Part shown: positions 40,846-51,589 of the stretch, in pieces
Layout: the number at the start of each line of letters is the position of its first letter
Numbering within the stretch: the stretch's first letter is position 1
Assembly: GCA_039621445.1 (NCBI GenBank)
Contig: CP154957.1
Span: 26,706,541 to 26,770,540 of the forward strand
Source: Euglena gracilis
Taxonomy: Eukaryota > Euglenida > Euglenophyceae > Euglenales
DNA length: 64,000 nucleotides
Direction of reading: 5' to 3'
Translations under genes and position numbers: made by a program
Notes under the pieces: model-generated
Told to the model about the DNA's origin: nothing
Database searches by the model: none
What the model saw: the letters and a program-made list of their open reading frames with translations, nothing else

Positions 40846-41240
40846 GATGGTGGAGGAGATCCGGCGGCACCGCAGACGAGATTACGGCGACTGGGAGTTC
40901 GAGGTGAAGTGGGAGGGCCACTCAACTCTCACGTGGGAGTCGTTGAAGAATTTTTTCCATTGCTACTCTCACCAGATGATCGAGTACGCCAAGTCCAAGA
41001 AGCTCAAGGTGGACCTGCTGGACTACCTCCACCACCACCCGGCTGAGGTGGTGTTCATCATCGCGGAGGTGAAGAAGCAGGAGCAGGAGGTCATCAACAA
41101 CACCGAGTTGGAGGATCCACCCGAAGAGTCGTTCTGGCTCGAAGAAGACGTCAATAATGACGAGGAGGCAAGCATCCAGGAAGGGGAGTCTGCGGACCTC
41201 CCAGTGGGCTCAGCGGTGTCTGCAGCACAGCACGTTCCGA
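40846..41240 (+). pseudogene. Resident gypsy chromodomain and acidic tail
   Basis: The frame gives MVEEIRRHRRRDYGDWEFEV and then KWEGHSTLTWESLKNFFHCY, a chromodomain with the usual 'VE.I..hR......yeVkWkG....twE....l'. An acidic tail follows (ELEDPPEESFWLEEDVNNDEE). This places the resident element with chromoviruses, like the giant element inside it. Confidence 0.6.
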
Positions 41241-42330
41241 CACGCGATCCACCGCCAGCGCTAGGTCACGATCCATCGCGGACATTCGCCGCCGCTGCAT
41301 CGCACCAGCCCGTCCCGCTTCACCTCGTGCATCACCTGTCTGACCGTCACTCCGTCTCTGTGTTTCCCCAGCTGTCGCAGGAGGCTGATCCTCAGATCCC
41401 TCTGCTGCGGTTTCGACCTTGGTGTGCCCATCACCATGTGCCCAGTGCGCGCAGCCTGTGTCTTCGTTCGCTCACATGTTGCAGCATGCTGCTCCCCAGG
41501 CGGCTGTGGCTGCCTCCCAGGCTTCCGAGGCTACCCCCCAGGCGACGGTGGTGGCTACCAGGTTGGCTGACGTGGCTGCACCCGGGGCGTCTGTGGCTGC
41601 CTCTGCGATGTTCACCCATTCTCCGTGCCTATTCCGAACAATTTCCTGGCTGCAGGCGGGGACGCGGTGCTTCCTCCGTCTGCTGCCTTCCCAGTGCGTA
41701 CGGGCCGGCACCACCCCATGCCGCTGGCCTTTGCCACGCCGTCCCCATTTCTCTCACACCGTTCCCTTCCTGCGTACCCCCATACCCAGCGCGCCGCGTT
41801 CATTCCCTGTCCCGATGGAGCCTTCGCCACCCATGGCCCCTTCCCGTTGCACCTCCAGGACCCGTCCGCGCCCTCAAGGCTGCGAGAGGGCACTGCCGCC
41901 GGTGTGTACGTCCTTAATCCCCCCAAAGCAGGCCTGGTGAGTCCCGGCCCTTTCCGGCCCCAACACGGAGGCCACCCATTTCCCTCTACCCACGGATACC
42001 CATGCCAGTCCACCGCCCCAGGGGTGGTTGGAAAAGCCTGGCGTCAAACCGTACTGGGTAGCGGGGGGGTGTATTTGTGGGGCTGCTGCTGCTGCTGCCG
42101 TTCCTTGCATTCCTATTCGCCAGAGTGCCTGCTGCGCAGTGGACCAAGACGCTGGCGGAGGCTGGGTACGTGGAGACTACACCGCCGGAAGCAAGCCGAC
42201 GGTCTGCAGCGGACGCCTCTTCCCCTGTCCCTCACAGTGGCACTGATACTGTGGAGGCAGGAGGAGGCTGGCGCCCAAGGCCTGAAGCCAGAGGCAGGCG
42301 GCTGCCAGGGGCAGAGCAGACCCCATAAGC
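41241..42330 (+). other. 3' part of resident element, uncertain coding
   Basis: C- and T-rich sequence with overlapping long open frames. One frame has degenerate repeats (SQASEATPQATVVATRLADV); another has a short hydrophobic run at about 42,080 (GLLLLLPFLAFLFARVPAA) over a CTG run, which is probably a composition effect. No LTR was identified, so the right end of the resident element is undefined. Confidence 0.3.
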
Positions 42331-43611
42331 CGACCAAGGGAAGACAACGGCCGGGAGACAGCGGGGGGCGGAGGCCACATAGGCAATCCAGCGCCCCAAG
42401 GGGGCCACCAGCCAGCCAACCCCCCAGCAAGAAAGAGGAGGCAGAGAACCAGGGCTGCCAGGCACCCAACCACCCAGGGGGAAGACCAGCCAGGCCCCCC
42501 CACAAGGGGGAACCGAGCCAGACGGCCAGGCCCCCCCAGGGAGAAACGAAGCCAGCCCCCCCCCCACCACGCGGAACCTAACAACCAAAGCCCCCCCCCC
42601 CAGGGGTGCAGCAGAGGACCAAGGCCCCCAGAAGGCCGGCGAGAGGCCCCAGAGGGCCACTGATCCAGGACCAGGACCCCCCTCCCTCAGGGGGCCCCAA
42701 AGTGACACTGAGCCAAACCCCCCCCCGAGGAGCCCCAGAGGCAACCAAGCCAGGATCCCCCCCCCGGCGGCCCAGAGGCCACCAACCCAGGACCGCCCCC
42801 CCCAGGGGGCCCAGAGAGCACGACCAAGGCCCCCCCACAGGGAGCCACAGAGAGCAGAGACTCAAGGCCCTCCACTCCAAGGCAGAAGACCCCAGGTGGA
42901 ACCCCGAAAAAAAAACGGAGGCAGACCCCCCCGGGCAAAAAAGCCCTCCTCAGGTGCGGGCACCAACACCAGAGCCCCAGAGCGCCAAGCGAGAACCGAG
43001 AGGGCGCAAGGGCACCCCCCCGCCAGAGCGCCACAAGAGAACCGAGCAGGTGCAAGGGAGAGAGATGCGCGCCCCCCCCCGCCGGCCAAAGGAAGCCAGC
43101 AGGGGGCAAAGGAGGCGAGCCGAAGACACCCCCAGGCACCAGAAAGACCCAAGGGACCGCCGACTCCCCCCTAACCAGCCAGGGAGCGGCAAGGGAAAGG
43201 CGCAGACCTCCAGACTGTGCCCCCAGCCTGAGGGTCTGCGCGGCGCGGCTGCCCAGCCACCCAGTGAGTCCGGAATTTTCCACCCCCACCCAAGGCGCCC
43301 CCAGGATCCTGCGGCCGGCCTGCCACCAGACCGCGGGGACCAACCAGCCCCTGACCAAGAATTTGTGGCGCGCAAGCCGACACACAAGGAACGACCAGGA
43401 CCACCAAACGCCGAAGGCCAAGGCCGTATGACCGGACCACACCCCTGCACTCCGTATACCCCTGCACCTGCGTAAATCCGCACCCTCCCCTCGTTTGTAC
43501 ATTTTTTGACGTTGCCGATGAGGTGCGCATCGCCCCCGCCCCCTCTCCGCCTCCGAGGTTAGCCGAAGGCAGGCGAGGCCGGGCTCCTCGGTAGGAAGGG
43601 GAATGTGAGCG
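42331..43611. repeat. Low-complexity C/A/G-rich tract
   Basis: About 1.2 kb of degenerate ccccccag / aggggccccag-like repetition with long homopolymer C and A runs. Open frames exist on both strands but are Pro/Arg or Gly/Val-rich products of the composition. I see no gene. Confidence 0.5.
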
Positions 43612-44250
43612 GCGGGAGGCGTCCTGGCGCCTGCGCACCTGAATTAGCAAAATTTTCTGCCCCATTCCGCTACTTTTTTTTATCTGTGTACTTCCCTCCC
43701 AGGTTCTCTTTTTCTGATGTTTCATTCAAAGAATTGTGCATGCTGAATCAAGAAAATTCAAAATATGAATCTGAATTCGAGAAAGCAATTGTCAAACAAA
43801 CTCAAAAAGTTAATCCGGAAGTCCAAGGAAAAGGGGAAGCCCAGGCAACAATTCAAATTCGAAAAGAAGGGCAATCGGCGCTGGGAAGCAAGGTTAAGGA
43901 AGGTGTTCTTCGCCCCCCCCCCCCCCCCCGCTGCCCTTTTATTTTTAAACCAGGCTTTGCCTCCCCCCCCCCCTACTGCTTCAGAGGGCCTCCGAAGGAG
44001 TTGGCCAAAAAAACCTTCCCTCCCCCCCAATTTTTTGAATTATTTGCCCTCCAGAACCCAGGTTCTGGCTGGATTCAGGGACCAAAGGCCGCAAAAAAAG
44101 GGAATTTTTGGGGCACTTGTGCCTAATTTTGCCGGAGCGCCGGGTGATTGTTTTCCCCCACTCGGCCTGCCAGGGAGCCCCTTCCGCGCACGGTCACCGA
44201 ACCGGCGAGTGGGGAAAACTCAGGAGTGGTTTCAGGGACAAAATTTGCAT
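43612..44250 (+). repeat. Dispersed repeat copy 2 with exon-like cassette
   Basis: It matches copy 1 (3232-3640) and, beyond 44,030, the inverted copy at 4316-4515. The cassette lies between a pyrimidine tract ending cag (43,702) and aagcaag|gt (43,892). Here the frame with YESEFEKAIVKQTQKVNPEV stays open through EGQSALGSK to the putative donor, where copy 1 has a stop. Confidence 0.5.
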
Positions 44251-44612
44251 TTTTAAAGTTTGGGGTATGCAACTTGATGATTTTAGCTGTGTGATTGGTG
44301 CAGGTCCACAAAATATTTCATGGTGTTGGTTAGAACCCTAAAAAGGGTTAGGGGTGTGAGGTTTGACCGAATTTGTCGCAAGACGGAAGCCATTTTTCGA
44401 CAGGAAAGTTGATGGGCAACCAACACTTTTCCTATTTTTTGTAGTTTTTTTTAATTGGGTGTTGGAACCTGCATGTCTTCGCTCCGCAAATTTATTACAG
44501 CTCCCAGATGAGGAATGTTTTGGCTTGGTGTTGACTAAATTTTGGTGGAGTTTATTTGAAATCTGCTGCCATGGTCTCATGGTCTGTGACCATGAGGGTT
44601 AAATGCTGATGT
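44251..44612. other. Spacer without a supported gene
   Basis: AT-richer sequence. It contains a perfect inverted repeat (catggtctcatgg then ctgtgaccatgag) near 44,570 and no convincing ORF. Confidence 0.25.
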
Positions 44613-44900
44613 ACCAAATGGGGTTTCTTTGCCAACACCAGCATATCGTCTAGATGTACGAAGGCAAAAAAAAACTTTGCTGTGCCACAATTTTTCCAGA
44701 GGTTTCATGAATTGCATGAACAGGTAAGTTCAATTGCTGATCCCGAAACAAGCTGACTGGAATTCCCACAGGTTGTCCCTTACTTGAAAAAATGATATAT
44801 CTTTTGATGAGGCGGTTGAGGGGCAGACGGACATACGCATCTGTCAGATTTAGCTTCCCTTCCCCACCAAACCTGTTGTAGATAATGGAATATCCCTGAT
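44613..44900 (-). pseudogene. Fragment of a DIRS-type reverse transcriptase
   Basis: Leftward translation gives KLNLTDAYVRLPLNRLIKRY (motif A, 'DlkDAYfhvpl'), GQPVGIPVSLFRDQQL and, after a frame change in an A run, FVHLDDMLVLAKK (catalytic box with LDD). It differs from the RTs at 47 and 51 kb, so it belongs to another DIRS-like family or an older copy. Confidence 0.6.
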
Positions 44901-44962
44901 AAAGTGGTTAACTTGAGGGGGGGGTGCTGTGAAAAATTGGTTCAACTCTTTGCAATTTGTGA

Positions 44963-45379
44963 TTAGCCGATGTAAACCAACCCCTGCTCTTCAGGAGGAC
45001 TGGGCCCTCCACACCTGGGGGGGGTACCCCTTGCATGTCCAAAAAGTCTTTTGTTATAGAAGCAGTGGCGTCTGCACTTATGGCCCGGAATGAGGGTTTT
45101 AATGAAATTAGAGGGGGGGCCTGGTCTGGCGAATAAACGTCTAGCAGCTACATAGTACATCATTAAATGAAATGGGCTTATTTGGGGACAGTGAGTTATG
45201 GACACAATCCTTTCCCACTTATGGAATTTTTGACCTGTACGCATAACCTGGATGAAGGGTGCCCTACCCAACAGACTGGTGGCTTGTTTGACTTGTGCCA
45301 AGTCTGAGGATCGGTATAAACAGAGGATCCGTGAGCAAAAAATCAGTTGTGCACACAATGTACATATATCAGTTGGCAT
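44963..45379 (-). pseudogene. DIRS element 1 recombinase fragment
   Basis: The peptide CTLCAQLIFCSRILCLYRSSDLAQ is nearly the same as the N-terminal recombinase part of element 2 (LCLYRSSDLAQV). The C-terminal HxxR...HY portion is lost in this frame, where the sequence runs into GVPPRCGGPS. Confidence 0.5.
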
Positions 45380-45774
45380 GGGCGCCTTTGCCAGCCCCAG
45401 GAGGATTGGGAGTACATCCCAAAATGCCCCATGCTTCTCCAGGTTTTGGTTCCAAAGCCTCTTGAAGGGGGTTAACAGTGGAAACTCCGCCCGCCAAACC
45501 CAGGAATCAAAAGCATAGCACTGTATGCATTACGGGCTTGGGCCTTGGAATAATAAAATTAAACTGTCAGCCACTTGGTCTGTTGTTGCTTCAGGGTGGG
45601 CGGCCCCATGTGATCCAAAATGACCCACAGAAGCGCAAAAGCAATCTGATAACGTTTCAGGCTAGTGTTTCTCCCAGGAAGTCGTCAATGGTCTGAAGCT
45701 GAACTTGTTTTCCCTCCAATAATTGCCTGAGCAAATCATGCAAAACAGGGGCCACCTGGGGGGGTGGCATTTGC

Positions 45775-46807
45775 TCACCCCTGCAATTGGTGAACATGCC
45801 CCTGTATGGGGTGATTTTTAGGCAGAGGGACCCTGGAACTTTCATTTTTATTTATTGGGGCCACCACGTGGCTGAATCCTAGTACGAGGTGACCATAAAA
45901 ACTTTGGTCTGGGGAAACATTTTCAACCTGGGTAGAATTTGTTGAATATTTGACGGGGGGGTTTGCATAAAGATCCCCCATGTTGTCCAGTGGACATTGT
46001 AATGTGTTCACTGCTGTGGCCTCCCAGTGGGGCCACCTTGCAAAATTGGGCAGTTTTTTGTTGCCCGGGGAGGCAAATAAATATGTTTCCAGCCGTATGA
46101 AGTTTTGAAAATGCTGTTTTAGGCAGTGAAAAAGTTGGGGGTCTAAAGAATAATCCCCCCTGTCCATCTCCTATCTTCTTATACGGTCTGCCAGGCATTC
46201 TTTTGAAGGTACTCAGTTGATTTGAAGGTTTACCTGTTTTCCCATGCATTCTGAATGTGTCCTTTCTTCCCCCTCCTTTTGTGAAGTAATAGCAAACTAC
46301 CTGGTTGTCCACGGACAAAGAAACTGTTTCCCTAGGTTTTCTCAAACTTTTCACAGTGCTGATTGCTGCACTGAGCTCCTTTACATTTATGTGTAAAATG
46401 GAGTCTTTTCTCCAAAACTCCTGCACATTTTCTCCTGTAGCCCCTCCCCCCCCCAGGCATGGGTGCTGCTGTCTGAGTGCAACTCTCTGGTTGCAGTTTT
46501 GGGGAAGGGTCTGCCCCCCCAGGTGTCCAGAAGAATTTTCATTTCCCTCAATTGGGCGGTGTTTTGAGTCCCAGGGTGCTGTGGACTTTGCCACCAAAAA
46601 AATTGACAGGGCATCCGTAAAAGCCCTTAAAAAGGGCAGGGCCATTAGGTTGCAGCTTATTTGACCCAAAATGGCAGCCAGCTGCCTTTTTGACATGTAA
46701 TCTTTTTTTACAATCTTCCCCAGCTCCTTTTTCATGGTTTCATTTCTGGGTGGCACCTGCAACATTCCTTCCTGGAAGTATAGTACAAAATCCAGATGGG
46801 GTACCAC
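45775..46807 (-). pseudogene. DIRS element 1 RNase H region
   Basis: The frame includes KKELGKIVKKDYMSKRQLAA, NVKELSAAISTVKSL (conserved Glu) and VSLSVDNQVVCYYF (conserved Asp). It continues with a Lys/Gly-rich part and the LFICLPGQQKTAQF stretch, where element 2 has DLFASPGNKKLPQF. This is the RNase H and connection of DIRS-type pol. The frame is broken at both ends. Confidence 0.6.
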
Positions 46808-47289
46808 TTTGGTGGGCTGGAGGGTGGACTTTTAACATTGATTTTGAACCCTGACTTCAGTAAATCTTTGACGACGGTGTTCAGATGAGTTTGTAAAAAA
46901 TTTTGGGTAAGAGCCACCAACAAAATGTCGTCAAGGTGAATGAACACCTGGATGCCCCTTTTTATCCACAGCTTTTCGAAAGTTTTCATGACTGACATGA
47001 ACATTTGGGGCATTACATTTCGCCCAAAGCAGCCTGTTTGAAATACCCAGGTCTGCCCCCCCACCTGATGCCTTAAAAATGGTCTTAGGCCTGCACTTAA
47101 TGGAAAATGGTCTTCTTGGTGTTGATAGTGTTGGTAGACATACCATAGGGGGGTCACTGTGGGTCCCCCCCCTTGTTGACTGAGCAGGAATAAGTGCTGG
47201 TGGGAGTCTCCCCCTCCCTGTTCCTCCTGTCTGGTCCTTGGGGGGCCATCTTCCTCTGGGGCTGGGCAGGTGGCTGGCCATTTAAACAC
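46732..47289 (-). pseudogene. DIRS element 1 reverse transcriptase
   Basis: It contains LRPFLRHQVGG, NVMPQMFMSVMKTFEKLW (motif B region) and VFIHLDDILLVALTQN (motif C, LDD). The N-terminal fingers are shortened compared with element 2: the equivalent of DLKDAYFHIPV is missing, so a deletion is likely. Confidence 0.6.
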
Positions 47290-48010
47290 AAAGCCCTTGC
47301 AGGGCTTCCCCTTAGCTTCTGGGGGGCCTGTGATGGACCCTCCTTGTGATCATGTTGAAATTGATATTCTTGTTGTTAATATTTCTGGCCCCAGTGGCCT
47401 TGATGATAACTTTAAATGCCCGAATGGCCTGATTGGTTTCTGGGTCGCCATGCCCACTTGAAATCCTGAGGGGTTCTTGGGGCCCCACCCTTGGGGTGGT
47501 GTGATTGAGAAATGGTGGGGATGGTGTGTTTGACCTTGTCTGCCCCTGCCATGTCCTGTGGGACATTGGAGCCTTGGCCTTTGTTCCAGCGATTTCTGCA
47601 AATGCAGATGCCTTCATGGCTGGTTGTGCCGTCATGGCCTTTGTTGCCTTCATGGCCTGTGCGGTTTTGGCTGCCATAGCCCCACTTGAACCCAACGTGT
47701 TGTTTTGAAATGTTGAATGCACTTTGTGGTCTGGACTGTGGGCCCCCATGGCCCTGTTTCCAATGGCCGTAGTGGTCTGCTGGCGGTTGCCTCTGTCGCT
47801 TGCGGGGTCTTCTGACCACTGTCTGCCAGGGTCCGTGGCCATCAGTTTGGGGGGTCTGGGTGTTGAAAACTCCTTTTGGAGAAATTTCTTTTGGGAAAGG
47901 GGCAGCCACGGTTCGCAACGGTTGGTCCTGCGTCGCCAGGTTGTCCAGATGCTTCGGCTGCCCCCAGTTGAAGGTCTCCAGCGCTGTGCTTCTTTGAAAT
48001 TGCATCTTTC
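47290..48010 (-). pseudogene. DIRS element 1 gag-like region
   Basis: The frame gives ETFNWGQPKHLDNLATQDQP, then TDGHGPWQTVVRRPRKRQRQ and Gly/His/Gln-rich repeats (GHGGPQSR, GYGSQNRTGHEGNKGHDG). The DGHGPW motif is shared with element 2 and with the left-edge fragment. The low-complexity part is typical of DIRS ORF1. No zinc knuckle is seen. Confidence 0.5.
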
Positions 48011-48149
48011 ATTGAAATCCTTTCAAAAAAACCAACAATTTTTGCTCCTTGATTATGCACGAGCACGACTTTCTGGATAATACAGTCGAATTGATTGGCT
48101 TCTTCTTCTTCCAATTGATTTGATATTTGAAGTTCCTTTCTTCTGGGTG

Positions 48150-48755
48150 TCGAAGCAAATTAGGGACCAGCCAACTCCGGCGAAAAAGGCACTAAGCGGG
48201 ACCTCCTAACCCAACGCACCCAAACAATCCGGGCAGCACCGCCGGCGACCAAGGCATGGCCCCACAAGGGCAAAGTGCGGAGCCCGAGGTGCAGGAGGAA
48301 GAATTTCCTTCACGCCTCGCTGTAGATGTGCCTTCTTGTACTCCCTCGACGCAAGCCGAAAAGGGAGGAAGGGACACCGAGGCGAAGCACAAAGACATTG
48401 TGAGGCCATGCCTTGCTCGCTGGCGGTTTGTTGCGTGATTGTTCGCCGCGCTGGGTTAGGCGGTCCCGCTTAGTGCCGCCCCGTCGGATTTGGCTGCTTT
48501 GTCTCCGACGTGGCGACCACGGCGCTGTCTTTTTCCCTGGGGGGGGTCCCCCCCCCACACCCCCCCCCCTGGCCCCCATCTTCTGACCGAGGGCGTTTGA
48601 ATGCAAATTTTCTTAACGGGGTGGGGGGGTCGGGATCGCAATGTCTTTGTGCTTCGCCCTCGGTGTCCCTTCCTCCCTTTTCGGCTTGCCTCGAGGGAGT
48701 ACGAGACACCTCGGGCTCCGCACTTTGCCATTGTGAGGCCAGATTGTGCACTGAA
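48150..48755. repeat. DIRS terminal-repeat junction 2
   Basis: A block of about 60 bp at 48,342-48,402 (ctcgacgcaagccgaaaagg onward) is nearly the exact reverse complement of 48,639-48,700 (ending ttttcggcttgcctcgaggg). It separates the gag start of element 1 from the recombinase end of element 2. The left part (cagccaactccggcg, gggacctcctaaccc) recurs at 895 and 52,985. Inverted terminal repeats are a feature of DIRS elements. Confidence 0.65.
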
Positions 48756-48769
48756 AAAAGGGGGCCAGG

Positions 48770-49369
48770 GCATTCTCCAAAGAACCTTGGTCACCAAGTC
48801 TTTGATAATGGGCTGTGAAAGCCTCCACACCCTTCCATTGACCAATTTCACAAACTTCTTGGGCAGAAAGGCCCAATTTTTTTAGCAAACCAACCACTGC
48901 CCCTCTGGTGGAGTGGGGTCCCCAAACTTGGGGGGGTACCCCCTGTTTGGTCAAAAAGTCTTTGGTGATAGAAGCAATGGTGTCTGCCTTAATGGCTTTG
49001 TAGGGGGGTTTTAACGTAATTAAAAGGGGACCCCCTGGTTTCATAAAGAAAAGTGTTGCTGCCACATAAGACAACATTAAATGAAAGGGGCTGATTTGGG
49101 GGCACTGGGGAACGGAGACAACTCGCCCCACTTGTGGAGTTTTTGACCTTTACGTTTAATTTTGATGTAGGGTGCCCCCCCCCCAACACACTGGTGGTTC
49201 TTTGGACCTGTGCCAAATCAGAACTCCTGTATAAACAGAGGATTCGTGAACAGAAAATGAGTTGTGTGCGCAATGTACATATATCAGAGGGCAGGGGGAC
49301 TGTGCCAGCCGCAGGAGGATTGGGAGGGGATCCCAGAATGCACCACATTTCTCCAGGTTTTGGTTCCAA
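48770..49369 (-). pseudogene. DIRS element 2 tyrosine recombinase
   Basis: N-terminal part: ICTLRTQLIFCSRILCLYRS. C-terminal part: GPHSTRGAVVGLLKKLGL, then SAQEVCEIGQWKGVEAFTAH followed by Tyr. It thus has the HxxR box and the nucleophilic Tyr of tyrosine recombinases (R-H-R-Y family). There is a frame change near 49,000 between the parts. This is the best preserved of the three recombinase copies in the window. Confidence 0.65.
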
Positions 49370-49659
49370 AGCCTTTTCTAAGGTGCCAACATGGCATGAA
49401 ACCTCAGGCCCCCAAAGCCAGGGATCAATAGCATATCACTGTATGCATTGCGTGCTTGGGCCTTTTGAAAATTGGAACAGTTGAATTAAAGCGTCAACCA
49501 CTTGGTCAGTGGTGGCTTCAGGGGGGGGTACCCCATTTTTTCCAGAATCACCCATAAAAGCGTAAAGGCACTTTGGTACCTTTTCAAACTGGGGTTTCTT
49601 CCCAGGAAATCTGTAATTGTTGAATTTTGTATTTGTTTCCCCTCCAAAATTTGCCTGAG

Positions 49660-50740
49660 CAAATCATGCAAAAGAGGGGCCACCTGGGGGTCGGCGTTTT
49701 TTCCCCCCCTGCAATTGGTGAACATACCCTTGTAAGGGGTGATTTTCCGGCAGGGGGTCCCTGGTACTTTCATTTTTAAATTGGGGCCACCATGTGGCTG
49801 AATCCCAGTAGGGGGTGACTATCAAAACTTTGGTTTGTGGAAACATTTTTAACCTGGGGAGAAATTTTTGAATTACAGACCAGGGGGGGTTTGCATAAAG
49901 TCCTCCCATGTTGTCTAGTGGACATTGTAATGCATTCACTGCTGTGGCTTCCCAGTGGGGCCAACTGGCCACAAACTGTGGCAGTTTTTTGTTGCCTGGT
50001 GAGGCAAAAAGATCTATTTCAGGTTTACGTAATTTTTGAACTGCTGCCTCAGCCATTGAAAAAGTTGGGGGTCCAGGGAATAATCCCCCCTGTCCATTTC
50101 CAACTTGCTTATGGGGTCTGCCAGGCATTCATGTGAAGGAACCCACTTTACTTGTAGGTTTATGTTGTGTTCCATGCACCATTTGAAAAAGAGTCTTGGC
50201 ATGGAATTGAAGGGGTCTTTTCTGCCCCCCCTTTTGTTAAGTAATAGTAGATTACTTGATTGTCCACTGACAGGGACACAGTTTCTCCTGGCTGGCTGAG
50301 GCTTTGAACTGTGCTTATTGCTGCACTTAATTCCTTGACATTTATGTGCAAAATGGAGTTTTCCCTCCAAAATTCATGCACAATTTTTCCTGTTCGAATG
50401 TCCAGCCCCCCCCCAGGCATGGGTGCTGCTGTCTGAGTGCAACTCTCTGGTTGCACTTTGGGGGAAGGGTCTGCCCCCCCATGTGTCCAGCAGAAGTTTT
50501 ATTTCTCTTAATTGGTCCTTTACTCTTTGAGAAATGGGGTGTTTTGAGTCCCAGGGGGCTGTGGAATTTTCCACCAAAAAATTGCCAGGGCATCCGTAAA
50601 GGCCCTTAGAAAGGGCAAGGCCATTAGATTGCATCTGATTTGGCCCAAAATGGCAGCCAGTTGCCTTTTTGACATGAAATCTTTTTTCACTATTTTTCCC
50701 AGCTCCTTTTTTACTGTTTTTATTTTCTGGGGGGGCACCT
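49660..50740 (-). pseudogene. DIRS element 2 RNase H and connection
   Basis: The series KKELGKIVKKDFMSKRQLAA, NVKELSAAISTVQSLSQPGE, VSLSVDNQVIYYYLTKGG and LEMDRGDYSLDPQLFQWLRQ is spread over three frames. The order equals that of element 1. The conserved Glu and Asp of RNase H are present. Confidence 0.6.
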
Positions 50741-50753
50741 GTAATTTTCCCTC

Positions 50754-51480
50754 TTAGAAGTTTAGCTGAAATACAAGATCATTTACGATTTGGGTGGGCT
50801 GCAGGGTGGACTTTTTTGCATTGATTTTGAATCTTGATTTGATTAAATCCCTGACCACTGTGTTCAGGTGATTATGTAAGTTGTTTTGTGTTGGGGCCAC
50901 CAGTAAAATGTCGTCCAGGTAAATACCTGGATGCCCTTTTTCCTCCACAGCTTTTCGAATGTCTTCACTACTGACATAAAAATTTGGGGCATTACATTTA
51001 GTCCAAAACAGCCTGCCTGGAATTCCCATGTCTGCCCACCACCTGATGTCTTAGAAAGGGCCTTACGGCCTGGCTCACTGGGATGTGGAAGTAAGCATCC
51101 TTCAGGTCTATTTTTGCTGCCCAGTGGCCTTTTTCTAACACTGGAAAAATGTGCTGGATGTGATCCAGCTTGAAAGGTTTCACTTGGAATAGTTGATTTA
51201 TTTCCCTGCAATCGCTTATTAATCTGCATTTTGTCTGCTCCCCTTCTGGTTTCGAAATTAGAAACCAGGGGATTAGGTGCTGGGTGGTTGAATTCCTCAC
51301 CGTCTTTATGGATTCAGATTTTTCGTAATCCAGCAGTATTTTTTCTGCTTGGTGCAGGTTCACATTTGCCCTGGGTTTTGGGTGGGTGGACAATTTTGGT
51401 GGTTTTACCCAAGGGGGTTGAATGCCATCCCTGATTAGTTGACATGTTGTTTGGGGGGGGCATTTTTTGTCAACCATTTC
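50754..51480 (-). pseudogene. DIRS element 2 reverse transcriptase
   Basis: CRLISDCREINQLFQVKPFK, then HWAAKIDLKDAYFHIPVSQA (motif A) and RPFLRHQV, a frame change, NVMPQIFMSVVKTFEKLW (motif B region), and a second change to GIYLDDILLVAPTQNN (YLDD). All RT catalytic residues can be found, but in two or three frames. Confidence 0.7.
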
Positions 51481-51589
51481 AGGCTTTTTGCAGCCTTTGA
51501 TGGAGGGGGGTGTCTCCCCATTTTTTCTCCATGCAATTGATTTCTTGGATCAGATGATTGTGGGGGGGCTGGGCTGGAGATGTTGGACC

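Larger units (their letters stand above)
44963..48010 (-). mobile_element. DIRS-like element 1 (degenerate)
   Basis: On the minus strand the order is gag (48,005-47,290), RT (47,289-46,732), RNase H (46,807-45,775) and a truncated recombinase (45,379-44,963). The parts are joined by several frameshifts. It has the same layout as element 2 to the right, about 4.8 kb away. Confidence 0.65.

Noticed and set aside
42077-42140. Signal-peptide-like start (MGLLLLLPFLAFLFA)
   Set aside because: It overlies a CTG run, has no sensible downstream protein, and alternative frames are equally open.
42331-43500. Pro/Arg-rich and Gly/Val-rich ORFs of 170-290 codons
   Set aside because: Low-complexity C/A/G sequence with homopolymer runs. 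Open on both strands and without motifs.
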